This document shows, piece after piece, positions 27,290 to 35,307 of a stretch of 64,000 nucleotides of DNA. Made by a program: the position numbers and the translations under genes. This DNA is from Chitinophaga rhizophila. GTDB taxonomy: Bacteria > Bacteroidota > Bacteroidia > Chitinophagales > Chitinophagaceae. The DNA lies in NCBI RefSeq assembly GCF_019492185.1, contig NZ_JAICCF010000001.1, positions 1,364,001 to 1,428,000 on the forward strand, read 5' to 3'. The notes beneath the pieces were generated by a model. That model ran no database searches and had not been told where the DNA came from. It saw only the letters and a list, made by a program, of their open reading frames with translations. Position 1 is the first letter of the stretch. Each line of letters starts with the position of its first letter.

Positions 27290-27923
27290 GTTATATGTCC
27301 AATATGGTTGTGGACCTTTTTCCGCTCCTAAAGGCTGGAAAAACTTTGATGCTTCTCCCACCCTACGTATACAGCAACTTCCGCTAATTGGCGGATTGTT
27401 GAAGCATAGAATGCATGTGACGTTCCCCCAGGATGTATTACTTGGAGACATCTTAAAAGAGCTACCCGGTATCGCTCCTGACTCCTGTGATGGCGTATAC
27501 TGTTCTCATGTACTTGAACATCTCGCTTATGAAGATTGTGTACTGGCAGTACGCAACACTTATAGTATACTTAAGCCCGGCGGTTACTTCCGCTGCGTAG
27601 TGCCAGATCTGGAAAGTGCAGCGCGGGAATATGTGGAGGACTTGTCCAATCAGGATCGGGAGGCCAATACTAAATTTCTGGAAAAGACGATGCTTGGCAA
27701 AAGACAACGGTTACGTGGAATAAGAGGATTATTACAGACTACACTCGGCAACAGAGAACATCTGTACATGTGGGATACTCCATCGCTTACCAGCATATTA
27801 GAAGAAACAGGTTTTAGACAGGTAAGAACATGCAGGTTCAATGACTGTCCCGATGATATGTTCAGACTTGTTGAGGAAGCATCGCGATTTGAAAGTGCAG
27901 TTGCATTAGAAGCTATAAAATAA
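27282..27923 (+). CDS. Class I SAM-dependent methyltransferase (Methyltransf_11-like)
   Basis: A 213-residue protein. It lacks an obvious glycine-rich motif I of the classical form (YVQYGCGPFSAPKGWKNFD takes its place), but later motifs are clear: GVYCSHVLEHLAYEDC (post-II), VRNTYSILKPGGYFRCVVPDLE (motif III). This type, with YGCG near the N terminus and HVLEH, is found in O-antigen and exopolysaccharide loci. Substrate unknown; probably a nucleotide sugar or glycan. It overlaps the FkbM gene by 8 bp and lies 6 bp before the glycosyltransferase. Confidence 0.83.
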   Translation: MSKLYVQYGCGPFSAPKGWKNFDASPTLRIQQLPLIGGLLKHRMHVTFPQDVLLGDILKELPGIAPDSCDGVYCSHVLEHLAYEDCVLAVRNTYSILKPGGYFRCVVPDLESAAREYVEDLSNQDREANTKFLEKTMLGKRQRLRGIRGLLQTTLGNREHLYMWDTPSLTSILEETGFRQVRTCRFNDCPDDMFRLVEEASRFESAVALEAIK

Positions 27924-27929
27924 AGTGCA

Positions 27930-28832
27930 TTGAATACGCCCGTTCTATTATTAATATTTAAGCGGCCTGTCCAGACCATGCAGATACTGGAATGTGTCCG
28001 GCAGCAACGACCTACCCATTTATTTGTAGCAGCCGATGGCCCACGCCGGTTCATTGCAGGAGAAGAAGAATTGTGCATGGAAACAAGAGCAGCAGTAATG
28101 AATGCCATAGACTGGCCATGTGAGGTACGTACACTTTTCAGGGATCAAAATCTAGGATGCGCCCGATCAGTAAGCAGCGCAATTACTTGGTTTTTCTCAC
28201 AGGTGGAAGAAGGAATTATACTGGAAGATGACTGCTTACCCGACCCCAGCTTTTTCGGCTTTTGTGCAACATTGCTGGAACGGTACCGACATAATGAGCA
28301 GATAATGCATATAGGAGGTAGCAATTACCAGGCAGGTAACAGCAGAGGTGAGGGGTCTTACTATTTCTCACGATATGCTCATATATGGGGATGGGCAAGC
28401 TGGAGGAGAGCATGGCAGTATTACGACATCTCGTTGCAACGGTACCGGCATGCCTCAAAAGAAGACGTGCCACCACAGCTTGTAAGAGAACTGGATATTT
28501 TTTTTGAAGAGAAAGCGGATACGTGGGATACCCAATGGTTTCTGACAGTGCTGTTCAATAAAGGAATAGCTATTACACCTAACACTAATCTAGTCAGGAA
28601 TATCGGGTTTGGAAAGGAAGCAACGCATACCAGAACGGAACCTGTATGGTTTAAAAAGATGGTATACGGCGGTATCCCTGAAATCATACATCCAGCGGCA
28701 ATTAAAGTTGATATCGTCGCAGATACTTATACGCTGGATACGGTGTTCAAATGTAGCTACCTGTTTTACATGATGAAAAAGATAGTAAAAGGTAATAGCA
28801 TGTTGTACAATTTGTACAAACGCATATCATAA
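27930..28832 (+). CDS. Glycosyltransferase-like protein (GT-A fold, nucleotide-sugar type)
   Basis: A 300-residue cytosolic protein. NTPVLLLIFKRPVQTMQILE begins the GT-A Rossmann part, FVAADGPRR follows, and GIILEDDCLPDPSFF carries the EDD that would bind the metal and sugar nucleotide. IWGWASWRRAW and DTWDTQWFL are conserved in the family seen in polysaccharide loci. Start is a TTG at 27930, chosen because the family begins with this PVLLLIFxRP motif and no ATG is available before it; the alternative ATG, at codon 17, would cut the fold. It would add one sugar to the lipid-linked unit; the sugar is unknown. Confidence 0.8.
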   Translation: MNTPVLLLIFKRPVQTMQILECVRQQRPTHLFVAADGPRRFIAGEEELCMETRAAVMNAIDWPCEVRTLFRDQNLGCARSVSSAITWFFSQVEEGIILEDDCLPDPSFFGFCATLLERYRHNEQIMHIGGSNYQAGNSRGEGSYYFSRYAHIWGWASWRRAWQYYDISLQRYRHASKEDVPPQLVRELDIFFEEKADTWDTQWFLTVLFNKGIAITPNTNLVRNIGFGKEATHTRTEPVWFKKMVYGGIPEIIHPAAIKVDIVADTYTLDTVFKCSYLFYMMKKIVKGNSMLYNLYKRIS

Positions 28833-28843
28833 ATCGTGAGGTG

Positions 28844-30283
28844 ATGGATAACAGTATTTATAATTTACTCGTCAGTAGCAATCCATATGTGGAGGTGTTC
28901 AAAGAGACAATGCCACTGGTAATTGCCGGCATGTTATTACATCTGCATTACAAAGGCCGCATAACTGCATTGGAGACATTGCTGTATGCATTTGCGACAG
29001 AAGCTTATACTATGCTAAGGATCGGGCCTACTTTTACAGCGACGTTTTTTGTAAGCGTGGCGTTTACTGTTGAGCAGCTTCATTACCTTATAAAAGGACA
29101 GATTTATATTCACCGTAAATATTTGCTGTTACTTGTATTACCGGCTTTATCAAGCTTTATTATTTTTCTCATTGTTCAACTATATAAAGATCCGTTCTAT
29201 TATCCGCCAGGGAAGCAGAATGACTTTTATTTACGACCGATATATTTTTATATCAAGACTTACCTTCCATTGTTTGCTATAGGTGCAAAAATATTACAAG
29301 ATAATGAGCAACTGTCTTTTGACTATTATGCAGCTGTTCTGAAACGTATTGCAAAGTTTTCTTTTGTAGTTGCCACCTTACAGATATTTTGCCAGTTTGT
29401 ATTACACAATAATACCTTGGGGGAAATTCTTGGGCTTCAGCAGCGCTATATGCTGGAGTCGTCAACGTCTATATTCAGCATGCGTGTACAGGCGCTATTT
29501 GGTGAACCAAAGGTATTCAGCGCATTTTTATCAGTGTCAATCCCCCTGTTTGTACGTAACAAAGAATATCGTCTGGCTGGCATCAGTATATTGATGGGGC
29601 TCCTCACCGTATCCCAGACTTTCTGGATCAATATGCTATCTGCTATACTTACCTTCTTTGTAGTAAACCGCATATCCTCTACAAGATTAAAAATCGCTTG
29701 CACGCTTGGTATTATTGTCAGTCTCTTTCTGATCGTCAACGAATCAAAAGACTATTTTATCAAGTTATATGCAAAGAACCAGAACAGTGCCATGTATCAG
29801 CTGGTATTCAAAAGATCGGTATATAGGTATGACAATGAAATTTGGCAGAAGAACAATGTAGTGATGGGCATGCCCTTACAGCGGGATATGGAATTGCCGG
29901 TAGTAGATTTCTTCAAAGATCAGCCCTATTTACTATTATCAGGATACGGTGCAGGCAATAGCACTTTTATACCTGCACAGTATTTTTTCGGGCAGATGAA
30001 CTATGAAAGCCGGTTAAATGGTATTGGTGGACATAATCTTAACATGCGATGGTTCTATATACTGGCAGAATTTGGTTTCTTTTCATTAATCATCTTTTTC
30101 TTCATACTAACGCACACTAGAAAGAACATATCTCCATTTCAGAGCAGTTATTTTGCCTTTATATGGGTTTGTTTTTTCTTTAGTCAGATAGATCTTTTTC
30201 TAATCATTACAGCGCTGATATGCGCATATGAGGAGGAAGTCGTTTTTGATCCAGTAGTATATCAACTGAAACATTCTTATTAG
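28844..30283 (+). CDS. Probable O-antigen/exopolysaccharide polymerase, Wzy-like
   Basis: A 479-residue inner-membrane protein with about 11-12 hydrophobic segments and a large loop near residues 310-400 containing LSGYGAGNSTFIPA and GIGGHNLNMRWFYILAEFG, the (G)HN...ExG pattern of Wzy polymerases near the last helices. It would link flipped repeat units in the periplasm. Wzy proteins are very diverse, so the call rests on topology, this pattern and place in the operon. A GTG directly before the ATG (28841) is an alternative start. Downstream genes follow with 4 bp. Confidence 0.75.
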   Translation: MDNSIYNLLVSSNPYVEVFKETMPLVIAGMLLHLHYKGRITALETLLYAFATEAYTMLRIGPTFTATFFVSVAFTVEQLHYLIKGQIYIHRKYLLLLVLPALSSFIIFLIVQLYKDPFYYPPGKQNDFYLRPIYFYIKTYLPLFAIGAKILQDNEQLSFDYYAAVLKRIAKFSFVVATLQIFCQFVLHNNTLGEILGLQQRYMLESSTSIFSMRVQALFGEPKVFSAFLSVSIPLFVRNKEYRLAGISILMGLLTVSQTFWINMLSAILTFFVVNRISSTRLKIACTLGIIVSLFLIVNESKDYFIKLYAKNQNSAMYQLVFKRSVYRYDNEIWQKNNVVMGMPLQRDMELPVVDFFKDQPYLLLSGYGAGNSTFIPAQYFFGQMNYESRLNGIGGHNLNMRWFYILAEFGFFSLIIFFFILTHTRKNISPFQSSYFAFIWVCFFFSQIDLFLIITALICAYEEEVVFDPVVYQLKHSY

Positions 30284-30287
30284 ACAT

Positions 30288-31391
30288 ATGCAGATCTTCC
30301 TGGACAATATTGTGTTTACCATACAGAAAGCAGGTGGAGTATCAGTATACTGGTATGAGCTGCTTCAGGGTATATGTAATGCAGGTCTGTCAGTGAGCTT
30401 TCTAAACGCAGGTTTGAATCCTGCAAATATATTTGAGCGACAGCTGAATTATCAACAACACCCCTGTATTAGAGAAAGCTGGATACCACCAAGATACCTG
30501 CGGTATCTTCCCTTACAACGTACTTTACCTCACAGTGCGGTGTTTCATGCAGGATATCTCCGAGTGTCTCCGCAGAAGAATGTGCTGAATATATTAACCA
30601 TTCATGACTTTGCGCATGAGCGGAGGATTGCAACACCATTTCCTCGCGGACTAGCTAATATAAAGCAGAAGGCTTACGGTATCAAACGTGCGGATGGAAT
30701 TATTTGTATTTCCGACAGTACAAAAAGGGAGTTATTGCACTTTTTCCCAGATACCGATCCTGCGAAATTGCGTGTTGTATATCATGGCATTGCTGATACC
30801 TTTCACCCGTTTGACAAGGCAGAGTCATCCGCGCCATTGTTACCTGCAGATATTCGTAACCCATATATACTGTATGTAGGCGGACGTGATAATTATAAAA
30901 ATTTCAGAACTGCGATTGAGACAATTATGCTATTACCACCTAAGTATACACTTGTGATAGCAGGTGGCGGTGCCTGGCATAAAACAGAAAGGCAGCTTTT
31001 GGAAGAAAAACTGCCAGGACGCTACTTCATTGTTGAAAATGTAAAACCCGCTGATTTGAATACGCTTTACAATTATGCCTGGTGCCTGCTCTATCCTTCT
31101 TGTTATGAGGGATTTGGATTTCCTCCTGGTGAAGCGATGAAAGCAGGTTGTCCTGTGGTTACAACAAACTGCACCTCCATGCCCGAGGTAGTTGGCAATG
31201 CCGGCCTTCTGGCTGGTGAAATTACCGCAAAATCATTTGCAGATCAGATTCTGCAACTGGAAAACAATCAGTTTCGTCAGGAAACCGTAAGCGCTGGAAT
31301 TGCACAGGCTAGCCTGTTCACCTGGGAAAAAAGTGTCAGGGAAACTATAAGTTTTTATAAAGATTGCTGGAATAACAAATTTGTGTCATGA
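30288..31391 (+). CDS. Glycosyltransferase, GT4 (GT-B fold)
   Basis: A 367-residue cytosolic retaining glycosyltransferase. The N-terminal acceptor domain begins MQIFLDNIVFTIQKAGGVSV, containing the glycine loop; the donor domain has ILYVGGRDNYKNF (about 199-211) and the GT4 signature SCYEGFGFPPGEAMKAGCPV with the EX7E glutamates (Glu at EGFGFPPGE). It would add a sugar from a nucleotide donor to the growing lipid-linked unit. Closest named type is the mannosyl/rhamnosyltransferase group, but sugar specificity cannot be read. Four bp after the polymerase and overlapping the next methyltransferase by 4 bp. Confidence 0.9.
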   Translation: MQIFLDNIVFTIQKAGGVSVYWYELLQGICNAGLSVSFLNAGLNPANIFERQLNYQQHPCIRESWIPPRYLRYLPLQRTLPHSAVFHAGYLRVSPQKNVLNILTIHDFAHERRIATPFPRGLANIKQKAYGIKRADGIICISDSTKRELLHFFPDTDPAKLRVVYHGIADTFHPFDKAESSAPLLPADIRNPYILYVGGRDNYKNFRTAIETIMLLPPKYTLVIAGGGAWHKTERQLLEEKLPGRYFIVENVKPADLNTLYNYAWCLLYPSCYEGFGFPPGEAMKAGCPVVTTNCTSMPEVVGNAGLLAGEITAKSFADQILQLENNQFRQETVSAGIAQASLFTWEKSVRETISFYKDCWNNKFVS

Positions 31392-32125
31392 ACCTTATCT
31401 TCAAACTAGCAGATGCTGCTAAAGTCTTTTTACAATCCGGCCGAGGATTAACATCAATGCTGAAAAAAGGTGTATCAATTGCATCAACGCAATTATTGCA
31501 TAATTGCAAGCATTACATTCCCGAAGTGAATACTATCCTGGACGTTGGAGCAAACAGAGGCCAGTTTGCATTATCAGCTAAGTACTTTTATCCTAAAGCC
31601 GGTATCCATTCCTTTGAACCAATACCAGAAGTGTACTCTACCTTGGAACAGAATACGCGTAACATCCCACGTATTCATACGTACAATTTTGCGTTGGGTA
31701 GCACAAATGGTACACTTGAATTTTATGCGAATCATTATTCACATGCTAGTTCGGCGCTGCATGTGTCATCTTTACAGCAACAATTATTACCGCAAACAGC
31801 AGAAGCCGACCAGATTAAGGTACCTGTTAAGTGTATGGATGATCTGTTACCAGGGTTACCTGTAGAGCCGCCTATTCTGCTGAAATTAGATGTACAGGGC
31901 TTTGAAAAAGAGGTATTAAAAGGAGCAGTACATAGTCTGGAACACATAGATTATCTGCTTTTTGAAACATCGTTTGTACAGATGTATGATGGTGAGCCAC
32001 TGTTTGATGAAATGCATAATTATGTCAAAGAACTTGGATTTGAGTTCATTGCGCCAGTCGGCTTTCTGCAGACAGATGACTTACAAATATTGCAGATGGA
32101 CCTATTGTATAAGAAAAGAAAATAA
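31388..32125 (+). CDS. FkbM-family methyltransferase
   Basis: A 245-residue protein with SAM site TILDVGANRGQFALSAKYF (about 54-72), HSFEPIPEVYSTL, and the FkbM motif LLKLDVQGFEKEVLKGA (about 165-181). It is the fourth methyltransferase of FkbM type or related in the locus, and the third on the plus strand counting the class I enzyme. It overlaps the GT4 gene by 4 bp. An O-methylated sugar in the exopolymer is the likely product. It closes the tightly packed run; 150 bp separate it from the last gene of the locus. Confidence 0.88.
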   Translation: MNLIFKLADAAKVFLQSGRGLTSMLKKGVSIASTQLLHNCKHYIPEVNTILDVGANRGQFALSAKYFYPKAGIHSFEPIPEVYSTLEQNTRNIPRIHTYNFALGSTNGTLEFYANHYSHASSALHVSSLQQQLLPQTAEADQIKVPVKCMDDLLPGLPVEPPILLKLDVQGFEKEVLKGAVHSLEHIDYLLFETSFVQMYDGEPLFDEMHNYVKELGFEFIAPVGFLQTDDLQILQMDLLYKKRK

Positions 32126-32274
32126 TCATGATCGATGTAACATCTAGCTCGTATATGAATGGATGTTTATCACCAATAATACTATTAGCTAATCCCTGAG
32201 TTTAACCTTAAGAGCACGTTATTTCATAGCAATACCCCATATTCTAATCATGCAATCTGTATAAATACATCCAT
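32126..32274. other. Gap before the initiating transferase gene
   Basis: 149 bp between otherwise overlapping genes. No promoter match, terminator or open frame was recognised, so the next gene may be read from the upstream operon or from an unrecognised promoter. Confidence 0.35.
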
Positions 32275-33678
32275 ATGAAACGACGTATTCATGCTATCCA
32301 GTTTCTAAGACAAAGTATTGATTATATGGTGCTGACTGCCGCATTTCTGTTGACCAGGAAGTATATCGCTGGGAAAGGCGATGTATTTCTTTCCAATTTT
32401 AATATTCTTCTTTTAATGACGAGCCTTTTCATATGGACAATTACCGGCACATCGCTACGCTTATATGATGATTATCGAAAGACTTCGTCTTACTCTTTTG
32501 AGTTTGTAGCTATACTAAAAAACGTACTACTGCATGTTTGTGTGTTTTCCTTTCTATTTTTTTACTTTTTCAGATCATACCCCTATCCCCGTACTTTTAC
32601 CTTATTGTATGGAGTGTACATATTTGCGGGCGTTATTATTACCAAGTACGTTGTAAAAAAACTCACGCTGCATTGGCGATCTCATCACAGTAATCCCAAA
32701 AACGTATTAATAGTGGGTACTGGTCAGACGGGCATTAACTTTTACCAGACCATCACAGCCAATAATCACTTCGGGTATAATTGTGTCGGATTTGTGGATG
32801 ATCATACAAATGCTCAAATAAACGGACATTATCTTGGTAAGATATCTGAGTTAACTAATATACTTGAATCAAATGAGATAGACGATGTAATTGTTGCATT
32901 GCCTGAATCAGCAAGAGAGCAGACAGCGCAGATTATTGTCACTAGTGAAAGAGCAGCCAAAAGGGTCAAACTTATCTCTGATGTACATCAATATTGTACA
33001 CCTACAACCAGCATGAATCTGCTGGGAACTATTCCGCTGGTCAATCTTCGCTCCTTTGCATTAGACGATCCGGGACATCAGCGTTTAAAAAGGGCCTTTG
33101 ACATTTTCTTTACGCTTGCCATCATGATTGCATTCAGTTGGCTATTTGCCTTAATTGCCATACTTATTAAGCTATCGTCCAAAGGTCCAGTACTCTTCAA
33201 GCAAGAAAGATGGGGATTAAAAAACAAGAAGATCACCTGTTATAAATTTCGCTCCATGAAAGTACAATCTGCAGAGGTAGATAGTAATGGTAAGTTTATG
33301 CAGGCTACCAGAGATGATGAGCGTGTTACAACTATAGGGAGATTTTTGCGTAAAACAAATCTGGATGAACTGCCACAATGCATCAATGTACTGATGGGTA
33401 ACATGTCTTTCGTTGGACCGCGCCCTCATGCCACACCTTTACATATCGAATCAAGGGAAACCGTACAGCATTATATGTTGCGACAGATGGTAAAACCCGG
33501 TATTACCGGTTGGGCCCAGGTAAACGGTTGCAGAGGTGAGACTCGTTTTTCAGGTCAGATGCAAAAACGTGTTGACCTGGACATATGGTATATTGAAAAT
33601 TACAGCTTTTGGCTCGACTGCCAGATCATTTTTCAAACTCTCATGAATATGATTAAAGGCGACAAAAACGCCTATTAA
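32275..33678 (+). CDS. Undecaprenyl-phosphate sugar phosphotransferase (WbaP/WcaJ type)
   Basis: Initiates the repeat unit by moving a hexose-1-phosphate from its nucleotide to undecaprenyl phosphate at the inner membrane. 467 residues: four N-terminal helices (about 10-130), a CoA-binding-like Rossmann domain (NVLIVGTGQTGINFY, about 143-155), a fifth hydrophobic helix (about 273-297) and the catalytic bacterial-sugar-transferase domain with KGPVLFKQERWG, CYKFRSMKV, LRKTNLDELPQ, MSFVGPRPH and PGITGWAQVNG. The Asp-Glu in NLDELPQ is the catalytic pair. The sugar is probably glucose or galactose, by family. It ends the exopolysaccharide locus. Confidence 0.95.
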   Translation: MKRRIHAIQFLRQSIDYMVLTAAFLLTRKYIAGKGDVFLSNFNILLLMTSLFIWTITGTSLRLYDDYRKTSSYSFEFVAILKNVLLHVCVFSFLFFYFFRSYPYPRTFTLLYGVYIFAGVIITKYVVKKLTLHWRSHHSNPKNVLIVGTGQTGINFYQTITANNHFGYNCVGFVDDHTNAQINGHYLGKISELTNILESNEIDDVIVALPESAREQTAQIIVTSERAAKRVKLISDVHQYCTPTTSMNLLGTIPLVNLRSFALDDPGHQRLKRAFDIFFTLAIMIAFSWLFALIAILIKLSSKGPVLFKQERWGLKNKKITCYKFRSMKVQSAEVDSNGKFMQATRDDERVTTIGRFLRKTNLDELPQCINVLMGNMSFVGPRPHATPLHIESRETVQHYMLRQMVKPGITGWAQVNGCRGETRFSGQMQKRVDLDIWYIENYSFWLDCQIIFQTLMNMIKGDKNAY

Positions 33679-34004
33679 TTATTAATAGACAATTTAACTC
33701 GATTCAGACCAATATATGTAAACGCTATTAAGGAGACTAAAAACTTGAACAATAGCACATACTTCTGATCTTGTTAGGCATTATATAAGGCAATTCTGTG
33801 TTACAGGTCTTAGCAGAGAAAAGTCTATGATTATCATGGTGCCGTGAAAAAGCTATTAATGTTGTAGATGCCTCGCTTAATGAAGACTGTTGATCCAGTA
33901 TATCCGCCGATGCTATTAACAATGAAAAAGCGCATATTGCCGGACACTACCGATAATATGCGCTTGAATATTCTACTAATCTAAATGTAGGATCAATAAT
34001 TCTA
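33679..34004. other. Intergenic region after the exopolysaccharide locus
   Basis: 326 bp between convergent genes. No terminator is visible right after the phosphotransferase gene. A 61-residue frame on the minus strand (33737-33922) has no family features and is probably chance. The hairpin at 33929-33965 is listed separately. Confidence 0.4.
33925..33965 (-). terminator. Intrinsic terminator of the Ig-like lipoprotein gene
   Basis: An 11-bp perfect stem (AAGCGCATATT with AATATGCGCTT) encloses a 16-nt loop; on the minus strand it is followed by TTT and ends 40 bp after the stop codon of the gene ending at 34005. Confidence 0.7.
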
Positions 34005-34751
34005 TCAGGGCGTCCACATGATATTAGCCCCACCAGTAGTACTGGAAATAGGGTTGCTGGACGTAAATGTTACACCGCAGAAGCTGATCATTGTTGTAGT
34101 TCCGTTCAGTGTGACCAACACCTCTCCTCCGGTTGCATTATATGGGAACGATAATGCAGAGATATCTACCAGTACTCTAACTCGACCAGCAGGTACGGTG
34201 CCAGTACCAGTTACTACGGGATACCGGCCCTCAGCTGGAGGTTGATTGCCTGAAAATTCAAAATCACATGTTGCTAGTTCTCCATTGCTTAGATGCACAA
34301 CGAAATTGGAACCATTAGGACGCCCTTCTATCTTATTAAAAGACATTAAAGATACCCTTTGGATTCTTAATACGTTGCTATCCAGATCACACGGATCCCA
34401 TGGACCAGTAACAGTTAATTCTCCAGAGCTGGCAGTGTAGGTGCAACCGCCATTTGTAACAACACTCAATGTATATACATGCGGACCCTTATCAGGACGC
34501 ACGATTACCGGAGATTTTTCATGAGAGACGTACCCGTTCGGGCCTTCCCAGGTATATTTCTTCGGCTCATCGATTCCAAAAACAGACAATCTCAGGGTAT
34601 CATTATTACCCAAAGGAGCGTTCGAGGATATCTTAGGCTTCAGTCCGAGGTCGCAAACGGTTTCTTTACCGCCAGCGCCACCGCCGCCACAGGCAGCTAG
34701 CAAACCGGAAATACCAATAAATAATGCTATTAATAGATGTCTATGCCGCAT
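34005..34751 (-). CDS. Secreted lipoprotein with Ig/PKD-like domains, function unknown
   Basis: A 248-residue surface or periplasmic lipoprotein. I start it at 34751 (MRHRHLLIALFIGISG) because this gives a signal peptide and the lipobox LLAAC; the frame extends 29 codons further without coding character. After the Cys comes a Gly-rich linker, then a beta-rich domain with YTWEGPNGY and GPHVYTLSVVTNGGCTYTAS, the pattern of bacterial Ig-like/PKD adhesion domains, and a second domain (about 130-248) starting near DPCDLDSNVLRIQRV. Paired Cys (CDL, GCT, CDL, TCDF, FCG) may form disulfides. No enzyme motif. It stands alone and ends in its own terminator. Confidence 0.75.
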   Translation of the reverse strand: MRHRHLLIALFIGISGLLAACGGGGAGGKETVCDLGLKPKISSNAPLGNNDTLRLSVFGIDEPKKYTWEGPNGYVSHEKSPVIVRPDKGPHVYTLSVVTNGGCTYTASSGELTVTGPWDPCDLDSNVLRIQRVSLMSFNKIEGRPNGSNFVVHLSNGELATCDFEFSGNQPPAEGRYPVVTGTGTVPAGRVRVLVDISALSFPYNATGGEVLVTLNGTTTMISFCGVTFTSSNPISSTTGGANIMWTP

Positions 34752-34858
34752 TGCTGAATATTCATCAAACCCCTTAAGACTTTTAATATGATCTTTAAGA
34801 CAATATTTAGAAATCAGATTTCGTTTAATTGATATCATAAGGTTACAGGATATTGGAT

Positions 34859-34972
34859 ATGTATTCGCTGACTCTTGTTTTCCTGTTATTCACAATTAGT
34901 ATTGCTGCACTGCTATTAGTCCACCTGACACTGACCGGGCTGTATCTGATATTCCCTATAAGGAACAGTTGA
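34859..34972 (+). CDS. Possible 37-residue hydrophobic peptide
   Basis: An ATG frame at 34859-34972 encodes a mostly hydrophobic peptide (YSLTLVFLLFTISIAALLLV, then HLTLTGLYLIFPIRNS). It could span the membrane once or twice. It is divergent from the lipoprotein gene and has no recognised promoter. A chance AT-rich frame is equally possible. Confidence 0.25.
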   Translation: MYSLTLVFLLFTISIAALLLVHLTLTGLYLIFPIRNS

Positions 34973-35250
34973 AAAAATCAGATAGAAACGACAATCTTTT
35001 CGTTAGCATAATACTTGAAATGGTGTAAAACCGAGTAATAAATATAGGAAATAGTTTATTTATTAATATTTTTTTATATTAATAATAGCGCAATTGTGTC
35101 AACCTGAAACATAGATAAAAACATAATACCATCTCATTTTCAGCAATTTACGAACCAACTAAATACCTAGAATTTTTTTTCACTTTTCCTAAGTCAAGGG
35201 CAACTTTTTTGCCGTAAAAGTGAAAAATCGCCATTTTCAGGGATAAATGA
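34973..35250. other. AT-rich intergenic stretch
   Basis: About 280 bp with long A/T runs and no open frame, promoter match or hairpin that I can support. Confidence 0.35.
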
Positions 35251-35280
35251 AAAAGGGCCGGAATGAGATTCCGACCCTAA
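35251..35280 (-). terminator. Intrinsic terminator of the GH2 gene
   Basis: An 11-bp stem with one mismatch (35254-35264 with 35268-35278, core CCGGAAT/ATTCCG) and a 3-nt loop, followed on the minus strand by TTTTTCATTT, 28 bp after the stop codon of the gene ending at 35308. Confidence 0.75.
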
Positions 35281-35307
35281 AAGATTCTAAAAAATCGTCA
35301 TTTTTAT

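Noticed and set aside
18766..33678. Genomic island with mobile element
   Set aside because: The locus is AT-richer than the pyk region, but no integrase, transposase, tRNA gene or flanking direct repeat was seen.
33737..33922. 61-residue frame after the exopolysaccharide locus
   Set aside because: No promoter, no family features, low-complexity composition; the region is better explained as spacer.
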